From Xestospongia bergquistia (taxonomy: Eukaryota; Porifera; Demospongiae; Haplosclerida; Petrosiidae): a stretch of 64,000 nucleotides of DNA. Shown piece after piece: positions 1 to 10,632 of this stretch. Numbering within the stretch: position 1 is the stretch's first letter; each line of letters opens with the position of its first letter. The stretch covers positions 5,892,501-5,956,500 of the forward strand of contig OZ014412.1 of the NCBI GenBank assembly GCA_963965975.1, in the 5' to 3' direction. The notes below the pieces were generated by a model that saw nothing but the letters and a program-made list of their open reading frames with translations, ran no database searches and had not been told where the DNA came from. The translations under genes were made by a program, and so were the position numbers.

Positions 1-2135
1 ACATAGCTCACAGTAGTAGGTGTGGTCTAACCTTGATAAATGTTTTTTATCCAGATACCATAAGGATCTGTCTAACATGATTATGAAACCAATGCAATGA
101 CTCGTCATCTACTCTTGAGAAACAATAAGCAGTACATTCCTTGGTAACCTAGGTAATTAAAGATGGGTGTGGTCAATTACAGCAATAATAATATTCATAG
201 TTCTAAACCTCATTTTGTAAGTTCCAGACTCCATCTTTGTGTGTAAAATCTTCATACATTATACGACACTTTGGTAATATGCGTACTTCAAATCCTCCCA
301 TATTAAACAAGCTAGGATTATCTTTACTATGCATTGATACAAAACTGCTGTATTGTAGTAATGGAACATGGAATTGTAGTAATTAATATACGTACCTCAA
401 ATCCTCCCATATTAAACAAGTTAGGATTATCTTTACTATGTATTGATACAAAACTGCTGTATTGTAGTAATGGAACATGGAATTGTAGTAATTAATATAC
501 ATACTTCGAATCCTCCCATATTAAACAAGTTAGGATTATCTTTACTATGTATTGATACATAACTGCTATATCGTAGTAATGGAAGACAATTCTTGATCTC
601 CCCAAATATACCACAACCCCTAATATGAAGAGAAAAATATTTAATTAATACTTTATTAGATAGAGACATCCTCGTTGACTTACAAGTTGACATCATGTTT
701 CATTATCTTCTAATAATACCATAGGAGTTAGTATGATTCATATCCTAACAGAGGATATAATATAGTGGGTGGAGTTCTATTATATGCTGTACCTTGTAGT
801 AAATGACCACATTATTTTTAGGTGTCATATAGTCTGCAATATTGTGAACAACAATTAAATGAAGTAATTGATTCAATAATGTCCAATCAATCTTCTCATA
901 GAGTTTCTCAAACGATGACTCCATCATTACATTGCATTATCCTTTACCAGTATCCAAGACATCTTGAAGATTATTGATACCTGAGAGAAAAAGAGGTAAG
1001 AATAAACTTACTTTCTCCTCTCTTACCTTGACACTATTTGTAGACTAGTGGAGGAGGAGGTTCAGTGTCTAATGGTTTGATCTATGAAGGAAACAGTTGT
1101 CATTTGTCAGCCTTGTACCACAGATATTGATCAAGATAGGCATCAGTTATTTTCTCTAATGGTTCTACCTCATATACTGGTATCAGATGACCATAGAGAT
1201 CTATAAAGTATAAACTCTATACCAACCTAGAAATGGATGTAGTCAATTAATGAATAGGTGTGGCTAAAACTGACTTTTTTGAAAGCTCTTTGTATTAGAT
1301 GACATTTGATTCTTGATAGTGTCTCATGAGGATTATCATAAACTTGTTCAATGATACCAAGTTCTTCACGTTGAGATTGATTGAGACAACTCTTAACACT
1401 ATAACACACTCCCATACATTTAATGATACTACTACATGATCTAGTACCTGTACACTTTAAGTCTCTCTAGTGCTAAGATAAGAATTTTAGTGTCATGTTT
1501 GTATGACAAAGGAGGAAATGGAATAGGAGAGAAACATCTGCTCTCTGAGCAGTGGACAGTTGTTATATAAAAAGCTACAGCCTCTTCAGCAGTGATGTAG
1601 GGACTATCCTTCAAATAATTATGTTGTCTCTCTTGTTCTGCTTTGAGATAGAGACACGTTAGATGTCCCAAGTTCTCTTTACAAACTGTATTATCAGTAG
1701 TAGCTCCTCAATGTATACGCTCTCTGTTATAATGTGCTGTGTTAGTCTACCAATCAGCTTTAGACTTGACATAACGTAGGATCATGTTCTCTACTGGGAT
1801 AGGTAGACCAGTGACTTGTCTATTGTATGACTTACAGCTGCTCTTAGTTCAAGGTCAAATTGATTCTGAACTTGTTACTTAGTAACTGTTTTAACCACAC
1901 CCTTTGAGTGACGACACTTAAATTGACAAGAGAGGAGGTTCCAAACCATTGTTCTAATATAATGGAACAATTCCTCTCATAAAAGAAAATCCAAATACAC
2001 CAACCAGTCCAGGTCCCTTACTAATAGGACCCTATATAAAGGGAAGTTCCATCAATATATTACTTATTAAAGAGGTTATTAACTTACAGTATTAAAACTA
2101 ATAAATGACATGTTTAAGATCTTTACACATTCTAA
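1..2135 (-). pseudogene. Prp8 (U5 snRNP) pseudogene fragment 1
   Basis: Reading the minus strand from about 2130 down to base 1 gives, in the normal Prp8 order, many short stretches typical of this spliceosome core protein: RMCKDLKH (near 2130), [137 protein letters not shown] and RVDDESL. Frames shift between them and stops interrupt: PWIKP has TAG for its Trp near 1085, and a stop follows MVSG near base 45. Intron-like stretches are retained (for example after the IY near 2100), so this is a duplicated genomic copy and not a retrocopy. A stretch between HSKG..RAAV and GLPIPVEN (near 1820) that survives in the 33.4 kb copy is deleted. It runs off the left edge. Prp8 identity is very secure; function is not plausible. 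Confidence 0.93.
283..610. repeat. Three tandem 109-base units inside the Prp8 pseudogene
   Basis: Units start at about 283, 392 and 501, each beginning with a near-identical TACTTCAAATCCTCCCAT-like stretch. Read on the minus strand, each encodes the Prp8 [16 protein letters not shown] segment. The third unit continues into the upstream GEIKN.LP sequence. This is a local tandem expansion of one exon fragment after the gene lost function. Confidence 0.85.
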
Positions 2136-2880
2136 TCGATATAATTGACCATAGTGGCTTAATCGACACACATATATGTATACATCAATACTGTATTAAC
2201 ATAGTATTGATGTATACATATATGTGTTACTATGTCCATTAGAGCTGCAATGTTACATCAGTACACCTGGTGTAGGGATAATAACACAACTAGGGAAAGG
2301 TTACTGTAATAACATTGATCGTGCTTCATTAGGTTAACTATGATAACATATCATATTTAGTAAACCCTACTATTATATATAAATAATACATTATAATATT
2401 ATACAGTTATATTAGTACATGTATATGATATGTACTGTGTCTATAATATATGTTATATAGTATTAGTGATAATTTATATTAATTATATATGTGTGTTTAC
2501 ATGTGACCTAATAATGGAATAAACATTGATGATGTTGTGACATTATATTTTAACTAATTACTTAATTGTCAACAACATATCTTATATAAACAATATCCTT
2601 TTTTAAAGCAACAACATCTCTTTACTATTATATCAGTAGTATATATAATATTATGTCATATCATTATATAGTACCATGTAATATTAAGAGTAGACAATGT
2701 TATGGCAAAATTAAGTATTACTATTATTAAACCAAATATGAATTAAAAATACATAAAGAAGTAAAAAATATAAAAAATATTAAATTATAACTGTTACAAA
2801 ATAGATTTTGCTGTTTTTAATGCTTAAGGGTTTCTTTAAATTAAAATCAAAAATTAAATGTCTTTAAGTTTTTGCTCAAG
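2136..2880. other. AT-rich intergenic stretch, no gene seen
   Basis: No coding signal on either strand. It contains a perfect inverted repeat (2168-2227). Its last part, from about 2620, is the 3' flank of receptor A1 and is closely matched by 13320-13590 next to A2. Confidence 0.6.
2168..2227. repeat. Perfect 25-base inverted repeat with 10-base loop
   Basis: The left arm 2168-2192 (starts ACACATATATGTATACATC) is exactly complementary to the right arm 2203-2227. The loop is TGTATTAACATA-like. It could extrude as a cruciform or be a solo palindromic element; no flanking duplication was noted. Confidence 0.8.
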
Positions 2881-4713
2881 TCACTGAACTATAATATAAA
2901 AAAACAATACTTCATGGATATATATATAAAAACAAGTAGTACCTTTATTTTTATATCTGTATATACTTAGAGACAATATTGTTATAACAATTGTAGAAAT
3001 TAGAATAACAACAAAGAGAACAAAAGCAATGATACTAATTCCTATAATATATGGGGTATCACTGCACTCAGATATTTTTGGGCCAGGAGTACGTTCTGTC
3101 TAAATATGAAAATATAATATTATGATTTATTTTAATACCTATTATAGTAATAGTAGATGTTACAGTGCCACTTATTATTATTGTTCCAGATTTTGTAGGA
3201 ATAGCTAACACACAAAAAATGTGAGTTGAAATATTTCATAAAGAAGTCTTACTTAGATTGTCTTTTACTTGTGTTGCTCCAACAATGTTTGAAACATTAG
3301 CTTGAATTGTATAGTTGGCACCAGGAGTGACATCAAATTTCACTGTTAAACTTTGTTGTGTGCAGTTTGATTCATAAATTTTTGAAGGATCAGCTTTATT
3401 AGTTAGAGTTACCCAGCAAAACACCAGTGAAGGTTGTTTAATGTCTGCAGGCTATAATATTTCTTAAATTAGGACATGAAGGTTACATATTAACAAACCT
3501 TAATTATAACAAGAACATCAGCAAATGTCATATTGTCACCCGTTGTGTTTACTATCACATTGACTATTAGAGTAAAATTATACCCTAGTGAGTAATTATA
3601 ATTTACAATATATTAAATTTATGAGCTTACTTCCAAAATAGAATGTTTCAGACACTTTGTTAATTCTATTATTAGAAAAGTCGAAGCCAGCCACTGATAG
3701 TTGTAGTGTTTTACTAGTATTGGATTTGTATTTCATACTATTGGTTTGAAGATTATAATGTTGTCCATTAATGGTCACTCTATAACTAGATATACATTTA
3801 ACTTTAGACCAGTGTATATAGACTTGATCATTAGATATTGCATTGACATTCAAGAAAGTTATATTTATAGACTCTATGGGAGAAAACCATAGGCAATTAG
3901 TACAAATAGACTTGTGTGTAATTATAGATGTTTAGTTTGATACAACCAAATAAAGAAAACTTGTGCCTTTATAATCATTGAGTTCATGCAGTATAATTAA
4001 TTACTACTTTAACATATGCCATATATATAGTGGTTGAGGATCTTAACACAATTTGTTAATTATTAGTCATGTTAACCAGCCTAGCATGTTGGGTAGACTA
4101 TATACATAAATACGATAAAACATTGCTGTAATGATGTTTCAGTTTAAAGTCAAATTACAACAAGTATTTCTGAATGTTTTCTTAATTAAAGGTTTGTTGT
4201 TATGGTATGCTGCCTGGTTATCTGGTTAATACATTAATAGAATTGAGATGTTTTATTATTATCATTATTATTTTGTTATTATTATTACCCTTCATAGAGA
4301 ATGTAAAGTTCTTTTTGTCAGTGTTGGTACGAGAAAAGTCATTATCAGCACATTCTAATACAGTCCCATTGAGATTGCTGGTGACATTAATTGTAGCCAC
4401 AGAGATAAATTCACTTTCCCGAACACAGGTTAACTGAGTAGTAAATGGTCCTACTTTAGCAGCTGTATCACGGACTTGATTAGGATTGTAATAGTAACGC
4501 TCAGTAACATTATATCTCCATCCCAAAATGTTCGTACCATTAGTAATGCATGTCACTTTCGCTACACTGCCGAGACATACAGATGATGGGACATCGAGGG
4601 TAACTATGTAATAGAGGTGAAGTAATGATGACTTAGATAAAGATCAGACCTTTAGCAGAGCAGGAAACAATGCATAAAGTGAAAGAAATCACAGACACAA
4701 CAGACAAGAGCAT
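2881..4713 (-). CDS. Receptor A1: Ig-FN3-FN3-TM, very short tail (T4)
   Basis: A predicted cell-surface receptor, read on the minus strand. Exon 1 (4713-4650) is a signal peptide (starts MLLSVVSVISFTLC). Exon 2 (4603-4289) is one Ig domain with Cys (KVTCITNGT), core Trp (ILGWRY) and second Cys (TVLECADN). Exon 3 (3873-3631) is FN3-1 with YIHWSK and SSYRVTI. Exons 4 (3585-3499) and 5 (3451-3253) form FN3-2 with FCWVTLTNK and NYTIQANV. A small stalk exon follows near 3210-3145, then a TM exon (about 3100-2943) with a hydrophobic run from YIIGISIIAF and a basic stop-transfer IYRYKNK. The last exon adds only Val-Gln before a TGA at 2883-2881; A2 has CGA here and reads on. All introns are GT-AG and phase 1 at the Ig borders. 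There is no tyrosine motif and no charged residue inside the TM. It is divergently paired with B1. The ligand is unknown. Confidence 0.8.
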
Positions 4714-4735
4714 CTCCTCGACCGAATGTCTAACC

Positions 4736-4805
4736 TACCGACAACGGCAGTCACTTTTATCTTGCCGGCAGAAGGAATGAAAGGGTTAAATAAACCGTTA
4801 CTTAA
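4736..4805 (+). repeat. Left terminal inverted repeat of the transposon
   Basis: Imperfect repeat whose outer part is TACCGACAACGGCAGTCAC and inner part TTTTATCTTGCCGG, followed by GGGTTAAATAAACCGTTACT. It is only 22 bases upstream of the A1 start codon. Confidence 0.85.
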
Positions 4806-4881
4806 GCAACATAACAAATAGTGTTAAACTTAATTGGTTGTAAACATCAAATAATGTTAAATTTAACATAACAAAATAGTG

Positions 4882-7095
4882 TTACACACTAGCACAACAT
4901 TTTCTACAGAACCAGTTCTTAGACTTGGGTTTGGTTACTACACCAACACAACCATAATGAAACCACTCTAAACAAGATTCACATATAATATTATCTCCAT
5001 CAAGTTCATGTTGACACACATTACAAATCCATAAATCAAAATCCTTCTTTCTTTGAACAACATCTTCCACAACAAGCCAAGCATCATGTGAAAAGAAGTG
5101 CCTTACTAAATTAATGTCAACATTATCATCTAGTACAGCTGAAGATACTCTTTATGGTCGGCACTCAACAGATTCCTCTTCAATTAACTTCCCATCCATA
5201 GCCTTGTCTATGATATCTGACTCCACAAACCAAGAAAGAACAACTAAATAATTGGAATGATCACAATAAATTATTATCCATAACATCATACTTTTTTCTT
5301 TTTCGGTATAATGTTTTGAAATAAAAGAAGTGCACTTGGCTTTTTTCTTGTTCTTCTTAGAAGGAAGCCCACAAACTGTTAATGTGTGCACCTTTGGTCG
5401 TCCTCTCCTTTTCACAACTGGTGGCATGGTGAGGCCTACATGCATAACAATAATAATTGTTTGTGATGATGAGACTTACCCAATGAAATAGCTGTTTCAT
5501 CTGATTTATCTGCCAGACAAGGACGCTTTGCATCATTTGATGGCATAGTAGTAGTAGCAGTGCATGTAGGAGTAGAGTTAAAAGACATACTGGCAGTAGG
5601 AATGATATGGGTGTCTTCTGTAGTAGCACTGTGTGTAGTAGAAGCAGGAACAATAGTGACATCAGTTTTGGAAACAGAAGTAGTGTGAGTGCGTGAAGCA
5701 ATAGTTGCAAGCACTGTCACCAGTAACAAGATTAGGAATAACAGGTACTGTATAGGAGTTTCTACAAACAGAATATACAGTGACCACAGTACTACCAAAA
5801 GTTTTTGTGAATAAGAATACATAGACAATACTATACATGTAGTATTAATATACCTAGTGGATTTTTGGTTGGAATATTATCTTCTTCAACAGAATACTCA
5901 TCATCATTACTCTCGTCAGACACTAAAAAGATCAATAATAATTGAATGTAATTGTTAACAACATACTCTCATCCATTAGAGCTACTTCTTGGCCACACTT
6001 CCATGAGTCAATAAGCTCTCTAAGCAGCTTCATTTTATGATCAAAGTGATAACCAGAATATTCACTAACAAATGATGCAAATTCTGATGTCAAGTAAGTA
6101 GCTTTCTTGTACTTTTGATGATGGCTAATGGCACGGCTAGGAACTGCTTTGACTTATGTCACTTGCAAAGAAGTTGAGGATGTAGGAGCTATATCGAACA
6201 AGGCTGTCTGGGTTTCATAATAGTAGGCAGATGTCCAGGGAATATTACATAATTCAGGATAAAACAATGGCTCATTTAATGAACTACGAACAGCAAAAAT
6301 ATGTCGACAAGGCAACATCATAGACCTTCGAAAAGTACAGTCACAATCACTGACAGTAACTGTTTTAATGCCCTCTGTGGTTTGAACTGTGCAAGCATCA
6401 GCCTTTGACTCAGCACTGATGTTAGAAAGATCTTTTAATAATATAACATTTCCTGATTCTTCCATAAGTTTACTCTGGACCAGTTTTCTGTTTGAATTCA
6501 TTGCTAGCATTGTTGATGCTTGTGTTTTTAATGCTTCTGGCAACCTTCTTTGTCTTGGTAAGTGTTTATACAGATCCTTTAGAAAATAATAATTAGTTAA
6601 TATCACATATTATGTACACTGTATAGTCCACTCTTATATGTGTACACTTAGCAAATGTACACTTACTTGAGACACCGGATGATTGTGCTCTGAGTAAGTA
6701 CTTGTAACTACAAGATGGCATCCACTTTCATCAATACGAAGGTTAATATGCATTTTACAATCTTGCTTGAATGTCCTGCACTTGAGTAAAGGTAATGATT
6801 AATCTAGAATCATAACTCACATTGTATTCAGTCTTAGTCCCTTTCCATCAGTTTTAAAAGCCTTTCCTCCATGAATACAGCAATATTTCAGCTGATAGTA
6901 TTTGAGATCTGGTTTCAGGTACCTGTCAACTCTCTTGTTGGCAGAAGTAACTGTTCTAGCTTCTCTCTTCCAAAGTTGCACTGAGTTTGATTGCTCATAA
7001 GTCTTGATCTTTTCTTCAAGTTCTTTGTACGATTTGAAGGATTCTCCGACTCGAAAGTTAACTGGTGATGGCTCTTTACCACGAGTTGCCAGTAA
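4882..7095 (-). pseudogene. Transposon-encoded zinc-finger protein (FAR1/ZSWIM-like N-terminus, SWIM, PHD), broken
   Basis: Minus-strand exons inside the inverted repeats. From 7090 a stretch PVNFRVGESFKSYKELEEKI, then KYCCIHGGKAF, and after a short intron CRTFKQDCKMHINLR and TYSEHNHPVSQ. This is the DNA-binding-like N-terminal region of Mutator/FAR1/ZSWIM3-type proteins. The next exon (6583-6154) holds a SWIM finger, CDCTFRRSMMLPCRHI (C-x-C-x10-C-x-H pattern). Farther on is a PHD finger (5070-4882) with ICNVCQHELDG, ICESCLEWFHYGC and NWFCRKCC, that is, the Cys4-His-Cys3 layout. No DDE transposase core lies between the N-terminal exons and the SWIM exon, where it would be expected, and stretches at 5150-5830 have poor coding continuity. 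It is probably a non-autonomous, internally deleted element. The reading of each module is secure; the joined gene model is not. Confidence 0.7.
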
Positions 7096-7117
7096 TAATA
7101 ACTATTTATAATTGTTG

Positions 7118-7179
7118 TTATAGTAACAGTTTATTTAACCGGCAAGATAAAGGTTAACCAGTGACTGCCGTTGCCGGTA
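7118..7179 (-). repeat. Right terminal inverted repeat of the transposon
   Basis: Reverse complement of the left end with a short extra GGTTAACC-like insertion between the two conserved blocks. It ends 104 bases upstream of the B1 start codon. Confidence 0.85.
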
Positions 7180-7283
7180 CTTCCAAAATTAAAATGGGCG
7201 TTGAACTTAACTGGGATGTCCCCACCCTAACCAACACAGGGCTATATTATTAGTAAGTAATGTTAAGTCACTACTTCAAAATC
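7180..7283. promoter_or_regulatory. B1-side half of the shared A/B promoter
   Basis: Matches 15468-15547 upstream of B2 except for an extra 16 bases at 7243-7258 containing TATATTA. This TATA-like element is about 40 bases before the ATG of B1 and is missing in copy 2. The opposite half, on the A1 side, is only about 22 bases (4714-4735). The transposon now separates the two. Confidence 0.55.
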
Positions 7284-10200
7284 ATGATTCTCTTCATACT
7301 TCTGCCTTTCTTTTTGGTTAATATTGCTTTCTGTGAGTTTATTTCTTTTTTTTTTTTCGAAATTATAAACTTATAGGCCTAATAAGATTACATGTAGTTA
7401 TGACTAATATTAATTATTCTATAATGTCAGCTTTTTCTGCACTCAATCAAACATCTCCGTTTTATTCGCCTGTGTGTCTTGGAGATACTGTAGAATTCAC
7501 TTGTATTGCTAGTGATACTGGATCTACTTTTTGGAGAGTAAAAGGAGGAGTAGCACTTCGTTTACACAGTGGCAAACAGTCTGATTCCATTGAAAGTTTT
7601 ACATTAAACGTTATAGAGATAAATGGCACAACAGTAGTATCTACTGCTACTGTTCAAACTGTCACATTACAATTAAATGGAGCTAGTATTAGTTGTTCTG
7701 CTAATTTACAAGGTCCATACATTACACAGTCAATAAATATAGCAGGTAACTTTAGCTTAGTTATATTTAGTAACATATCATCTACTTACTTTACAGGTCC
7801 ACCAGATATAGTCAATAATGTCACTATTATACCTGTTAATAGTACATCAGCTATATTGAGTTGGTCTCCAGGGTATCACTGTGTAGTGAACTATACTGTC
7901 GCTGTACTCAGTAGCAGTACTTGTAATACAGATCAATATAATACAAGAGATAATACTACATCAATTATTATAAACCTTGTAACAGGAGTACAATATTTAT
8001 TTATTGCTACTGCTAGAGACAGCTATGGAAGAATAGGACCTCCTAGTCAGTTATTAAACTATACTTGGGATGGTAAGATAAAATAAACAAGTATGTGTTA
8101 AATAATTTTATCTTTTAAAGTACCATTACAAGTTATAAACATCACATGGTTTTCAATTTCAAATACTGATACTGAACTAATTTGGCTAGTAAGATAATTT
8201 TAAAATAATACTATCTTTCAATATCATTTTTAAATTCATAGCCACAAGAAGACATATCTCGTCCTTCTATTCTATATTATATTGTGACAAATCCATTGAC
8301 CAATACAGTTATTAATACTACTAATACCAGTGTTATTATTACTGGACTAACTCCTGGTCAATATTATAATATTAATATTACAGCTGTTAATATCATTGGA
8401 CCTGGTCCTGTACTTATGATAAATGGTAAGTTAATATAATATTGTAGAGATATTGGTTAATAAGATTTGTTACAGTTATAATACCGTCAATAGTGACAAG
8501 TTCTTCAAGTTAGTTTCAAATATGTATATATCATTTTATTTCACTTATGTCTAGCTACTGCATTGACATCTACTACACAAACATTATCAGTACCATTATC
8601 ATTAACTAGTATGTGAACTAAACAAATTGAGTATTTTATTAATATAGTTTTTACTATAGCAACATCAACATCTATAGTTATCTCTACAGATCCTTTTAGT
8701 CCAGTAATGACTACAATCTCATCATCCATAACAAAACAAAGTGATTTGATTGACTTGGAATTGATACATTTTTATATTATATTTAGATACTGTTAGTATC
8801 ACTCCATTGACTTTATATTCTTCTAATGTGAAAATGGAGACACTTAAGTTAGTTGGTCCAATTGCTGGTGTTATTGTTGGACTTATTGCTATTATCACTA
8901 TATCTGTTGTTTTATTTATGATTATAACAATAAGATTAAGAAGAAAAGCAAACAGTATGTCACTATTTTGACTTGATTCATAATAAGGGACCAGTACTGG
9001 CAAAACATTTGTGAACTGATTCATGGAAAAAGACCACTGTTAAAACATCTCAAAGAACAGTTGTGTATACATACAGTTACTATATATGCACAACTATTCA
9101 AGGTAACTGTATGTATACAAAACTTTTTTTGAGGTATTTTAACAGTGGTCCCTTTTCACAAATCTAGTCACAACTGTTTTGACAGGAGTGTTCCCTTATT
9201 ACAAATCAGGTCACATATACAAAACTGAGATGATATAGTACTTTCATTTTTATTGTTGCAGGGTACAAGCCATCAAATAGATCATTGGGAAGGTTAACAT
9301 AAGTTTGTAATTATATATACTAACAATTTAATGTCATTATAGGGACAATTCAAGTAATGAAAATAAGGTAAATACATTTTCGACTTACCATTTATTGAAG
9401 TGTTCCACTCACTTACTTCTATAGTCAATTAGAGAAACAATATTGACTTTTGAACATGAGGTAAAATACACATTTAAAATAAAATATACATGTAACTTAC
9501 CTTTATGACTGAATATGGATAGCTAATACTACTTATTAAATATTAAATTAATATTATTAATAATATATAATAATATTAATATTATTAATAATAATTTATT
9601 AAATTATATGAACAATTTGTCTTATATTATATAGCCACTAAGAGAACTTCCTGTCGAATAATATTACATTTAGATTAAATCTATCTATTTTCTTTCAGTT
9701 ATCTTCAGACCCTACCTATGCTGAAGTAAAGAAAAAACCACAACTTCTATCTTTACAGTATGATGAAGTCCGTCCTCCAGTGTCTCCATACTCACCTATT
9801 AATGACCATCCACCTCCTATAACTCTGTTCCATGGTGGAGATGAGCCTCTTGTACCACCATGTAATGGACTTATGACAGCTCAGTACTCTGAAGTTAAAA
9901 GAGAAAATATGGCACCACATTTACTACCACATATCAGTACAACTGCTAGAGATTATTGAGTATTAAAGAGAGATGATATATCTAATGTACCACTACATAA
10001 TGTGACAGTTGGAAAAGACTACTCTGTCATAAAGAGAAATGGTGTACCTTATAATTTAGCAGCTGAATGCAACTATTCTGTCTTAAAGAGAGAAGAGAGA
10101 GAGGTTAGTTAAACATAGGTAGACAATCATAGTCTAATTTACAATATTGTTATTATAGAGCAAAGGAAATAATTCTCAGTTACAACAGACTTCAACTCTA

Positions 10201-10632
10201 AACAATGAAGTATGGGATAATACAGTCCACTATATCATAATAACTTAAATTATATTAGATGAACAAACAAACTGGAGCTGGAGCTAAGCCAAAAGGAGCT
10301 GGAGGTATAATATATGCTGAACTTGGCAATGTTCCTAAGAACAGACCAATGGCACCTCCTATATTAATTACAGAGCAGTCTGTTATCTACTCTGACATCA
10401 AGGCATCAACTGATCCTAATAAGGTATCAAATGTCATATACATCAATGTTACTATAGTTACCATTCTCTTCATTGTCACAAGTAGAGGCTCTCTATAAGA
10501 GGCGCTATGATACAAGCTCATTTAGGAAACTTGGAGATCCCTCCACCATGTCCTCCTAAATCTGCTCCCAAACCTGGTTCCCATAGCAATGGAGGAAGAT
10601 CAATGACAGTCTCCTCTTTACATCACCTATAA
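7284..10632 (+). CDS. Receptor B1: Ig-FN3-FN3-TM with long tyrosine-motif tail (T1), tail truncated by a stop
   Basis: Exon 1 (7284-7332) is a signal peptide (MILFILLPFFLVNIAF). Exon 2 (7398-7745) is an alpha-class Ig with SPVCLGDTVEFTCIAS, STFWRV and ASISCSANL. Exon 3 (7797-8072) is FN3-1 (AILSWSPGYHCVVNYTV..). Exons 4 (8121-8188) and 5 (8241-8425) are FN3-2. Several small Ser/Thr-rich stalk exons follow, then a TM exon (8787-8954) with IAGVIVGLIAIITISVVLF and stop-transfer RLRRK. Small tail exons precede the main tail exon (9699-10103), which has YAEV, YDEV, YSPI and YSEV. At 9957-9959 a TGA replaces the TCA of B2, ending the protein at ..ARDY. Downstream exons (about 10160-10209, 10259-10423, 10486-10632) still carry IIYAEL, VIYSDI and a Pro-rich end (PPPCPPKSAPKPG) but would be untranslated. 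Ectodomain likely intact; signalling probably reduced. Confidence 0.8.
8969..9213. mobile_element. Palindromic MITE-like element, copy 1 (intron of B1)
   Basis: Terminal inverted repeats of the form TGAC(C/T)TGATTnnTAATAAGGGACC, then ACTGTTAAAACATCTCAAA and a central ATACAGTTACTA hairpin. It lies just after the TM exon of B1. The same insertion is in B2, so it predates the pair's duplication. Confidence 0.8.

Larger units (their letters stand above)
4736..7179. mobile_element. 2.44 kb DNA transposon with terminal inverted repeats (Mutator-like?)
   Basis: The ends are inverted repeats. The left end, from 4736 (TACCGACAACGGCAGTCAC), matches the reverse complement of the right end (TACCGGCAACGGCAGTCAC, ending 7179). 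Homology continues inward, with small indels, through TTTATCTTGCCGG and TTAAATAAAC to about 4805 and 7118. The duplicate locus at 15450-15480 lacks the whole block, so this is an insertion. I could not find a clean target-site duplication; a few extra bases lie on each side relative to the empty copy. The cargo on the minus strand has Mutator/ZSWIM-type features. Superfamily assignment is an inference. Confidence 0.85.

Noticed and set aside
8541-9024. Minus-strand open frames under the stalk and TM exons of B1 (and the same at 16771-17254 in B2)
   Set aside because: They lie antisense to well-supported exons and cross a MITE-like element; no independent domain or splice support.
9541-9600. 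AT-only palindrome in the B1 tail introns as a replication or attachment site
   Set aside because: Low-complexity TAATATTA sequence duplicated in B2; palindromy is expected from such composition.
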